Assembly (NCBI GenBank): GCA_964383905.1
Contig: CAYLJO010000085.1
Location: 1 to 25,271, forward strand
DNA from: CAYLJO01 sp964383905
Lineage (GTDB): Bacteria; Acidobacteriota; Blastocatellia; Pyrinomonadales; Pyrinomonadaceae
Length of the DNA: 25,271 nt
Reading direction: 5' to 3'
The position numbers were made by a program, and so were the translations under genes. The notes beneath the pieces are model-generated. The model did not search any database, was not told the DNA's origin, and worked only from the letters and a program-made list of their open reading frames with translations. This document shows, in pieces, positions 24,549 through 25,271 of the stretch (its first letter is position 1; every line of letters starts with the position of its first letter).

Positions 24549-24830
24549 TTAGATGCTGAGGATATGTACGATGCTGGCGAAGAGGAGGTCGCGCTGCTGC
24601 TCTTCATAGGAATAAATGAGGCTTTCTTTCTCGCATTCGTGGTGCCTTTGCTCGAGCAGTTTCTTCGGGCCGGCACGGCACTCTCGGCGTATCCAGTCGA
24701 CTTGCTCTAAGATGGCATCCTTCTCTTCAGAGTTGAGCTGCAGGTAATCTCGATGCGGGAGATTGTTCTCAAGAATGCGGCAGGCTGTGTAGGCGATATA
24801 GGCGACGTGCTCACGCGTTCCTTTCTTCAT
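24549..24830 (-). CDS. RyR-domain-like small protein, phage type
   Basis: A 93-residue protein I compare with the RyR-domain (PF02026-like) proteins common in phages: HVAYIAYTACRILENNLPHR corresponds to their 'IARVCHEANRAYC' helix, SEEKDAILEQVDWIRRE to the 'W..APEWQRESAIKGV' helix, and the end SYEEQQRDLLFASIVHIL to 'PYDELPPEQRAKDALFRAIV'. The usual tryptophans are missing (except in DWIRRE), so it is a divergent or decayed member. The family's role in phages is unknown. It is translated after the DnaB-N-like gene with a 7-base gap; no good Shine-Dalgarno is seen, so coupling is likely. Confidence 0.6.
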   Translation of the reverse strand: MKKGTREHVAYIAYTACRILENNLPHRDYLQLNSEEKDAILEQVDWIRRECRAGPKKLLEQRHHECEKESLIYSYEEQQRDLLFASIVHILSI

Positions 24831-24837
24831 CGGGTTC

Positions 24838-25197
24838 TCACATCAGCCTGCGCGTAGTAGCGGCGGGCTTCGCCTTCACCGCTCCCGCCTGCCGGCGTAT
24901 CTCGGCCGCCGTAGCTTCGGCGTATGAGGCGAGCCCGTTAATCTCTTCATTACTGAGGGCCCGCGTCGCCAGGTCGGCCCCGAGACGCGCGAAGCATCGC
25001 CGGGCCTTCATGTGCTTGAGGATCGCCAAATAAATGTTGATGTTGGAGAATTGCGGGATGCCGTTGGTGAGCCCGACGCAGTAAGCAAGATCACCCTGTT
25101 GTTTGGTCCCGTTCACCTCTAACTGGTGGCAAATCGTCACCGGGTTGATCTCCACGCATGCGTCGTGGAGCGCGAGCATCGCGGTGTAGTGCCGCAC
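24838..25197 (-). CDS. DnaB N-terminal-domain protein, short
   Basis: A 119-residue protein that resembles only the N-terminal domain of the DnaB replicative helicase: HYTAMLALHDACVEINPVTI corresponds to 'hr.If.aml.Lh..g..iDpvTl', and DLAYCVGLTNGIPQFSNINI to 'GG.aYL..L....pt..ni..Y'. The helicase ATPase domain is absent; from about residue 75 the C-terminus is alanine/arginine-rich. The family's first 40-50 residues (LP...EAE..VLGA) are missing too, and an in-frame TGA lies 21 bases upstream of the GTG start, so it is 5'-truncated or diverged. In intact DnaB this domain builds the hexamer collar and binds primase; a lone domain might interfere with or bind to that ring, but this is speculation. 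It is upstream of the RyR-like gene, and both suggest a phage remnant. Confidence 0.65.
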   Translation of the reverse strand: MRHYTAMLALHDACVEINPVTICHQLEVNGTKQQGDLAYCVGLTNGIPQFSNINIYLAILKHMKARRCFARLGADLATRALSNEEINGLASYAEATAAEIRRQAGAVKAKPAATTRRLM

Positions 25198-25242
25198 CGC
25201 TCGAGTTGAGCGCCCCAGTCCTCAGGAGTTATAGGCTTCCTT

Positions 25243-25271
25243 GACCTTGGACTTTCGACCTTGGATTTAAG
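25243..25271 (+). repeat. Short tandem repeat at the window edge
   Basis: gaccttggacttt at 25243-25255 is repeated as gaccttggattt at 25257-25268, and the array runs up to the end of the window, so more units may follow. Many Acidobacteria have such 'ttggactttcgac' intergenic repeats. Confidence 0.4.

Overview
The window looks like chromosomal DNA of a GC-rich, soil-type bacterium, most likely an Acidobacteriota of class Blastocatellia. This is an inference from gene content (paired M16 peptidases, a secreted 'IPFDF..G.K.LPAG.Y' protein, a DUF5996 protein, a hybrid PAS histidine kinase, small lineage-type secreted proteins) and from dispersed intergenic repeats of the type 'accgcagaggac..gag'. 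There is no rRNA or tRNA and no CRISPR array. Gene density is moderate and several intergenic gaps exceed 300 bp.

Layout. 1-3.1 kb: a small secreted protein, an NAD-dependent epimerase (extended SDR), a doubtful small ORF and a cytoplasmic DsbA-like thiol oxidoreductase. 3.3-6.3 kb: a two-gene minus-strand operon of M16 zinc-peptidase homologues, one with the complete metal site and one without. 6.3-8.4 kb: a 52-aa one-pass membrane protein and an MFS anion:cation-symporter-like transporter. 8.5-11.3 kb: an O-methyltransferase-like enzyme, a gap with a three-hairpin dispersed repeat, a frameshifted gene and an NTF2/DUF4440-like protein. 11.4-12.5 kb: a small lineage-type protein overlapped upstream by a tiny membrane ORF, then a PilZ protein. 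13-16.4 kb is a signalling block: a soluble REC-PAS-HisKA-HATPase-REC hybrid kinase, a 61-aa protein and two tandem stand-alone receivers, one of which has lost its phospho-acceptor. 16.7-22.3 kb, all minus strand: an exported protein, a GNAT plus SGNH-hydrolase pair, a secreted YD-repeat-like protein behind another exported protein, and a DUF5996 protein. 22.4-23.65 kb: a MITE-like inverted-repeat element followed by an IS982-family insertion sequence with a frameshifted transposase. 23.65-24.5 kb has no convincing gene but holds stem structures, a strong terminator and a short ORF with a possibly masked ribosome-binding site. 24.5-25.2 kb: a RyR-like protein and an isolated DnaB N-terminal-domain protein, a phage-like pair.

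The kinase, the PilZ protein and the two receivers are signalling genes in one neighbourhood, but the sequence does not show that they share a pathway. The clearest functional unit is the M16 pair. The most unusual items are the pseudo-receiver next to an intact paralogue, the signal peptide encoded inside a copy of an intergenic repeat, the nested palindromic element beside the IS, and the structured geneless stretch ending in a terminator. No complete new multi-gene system is evident.
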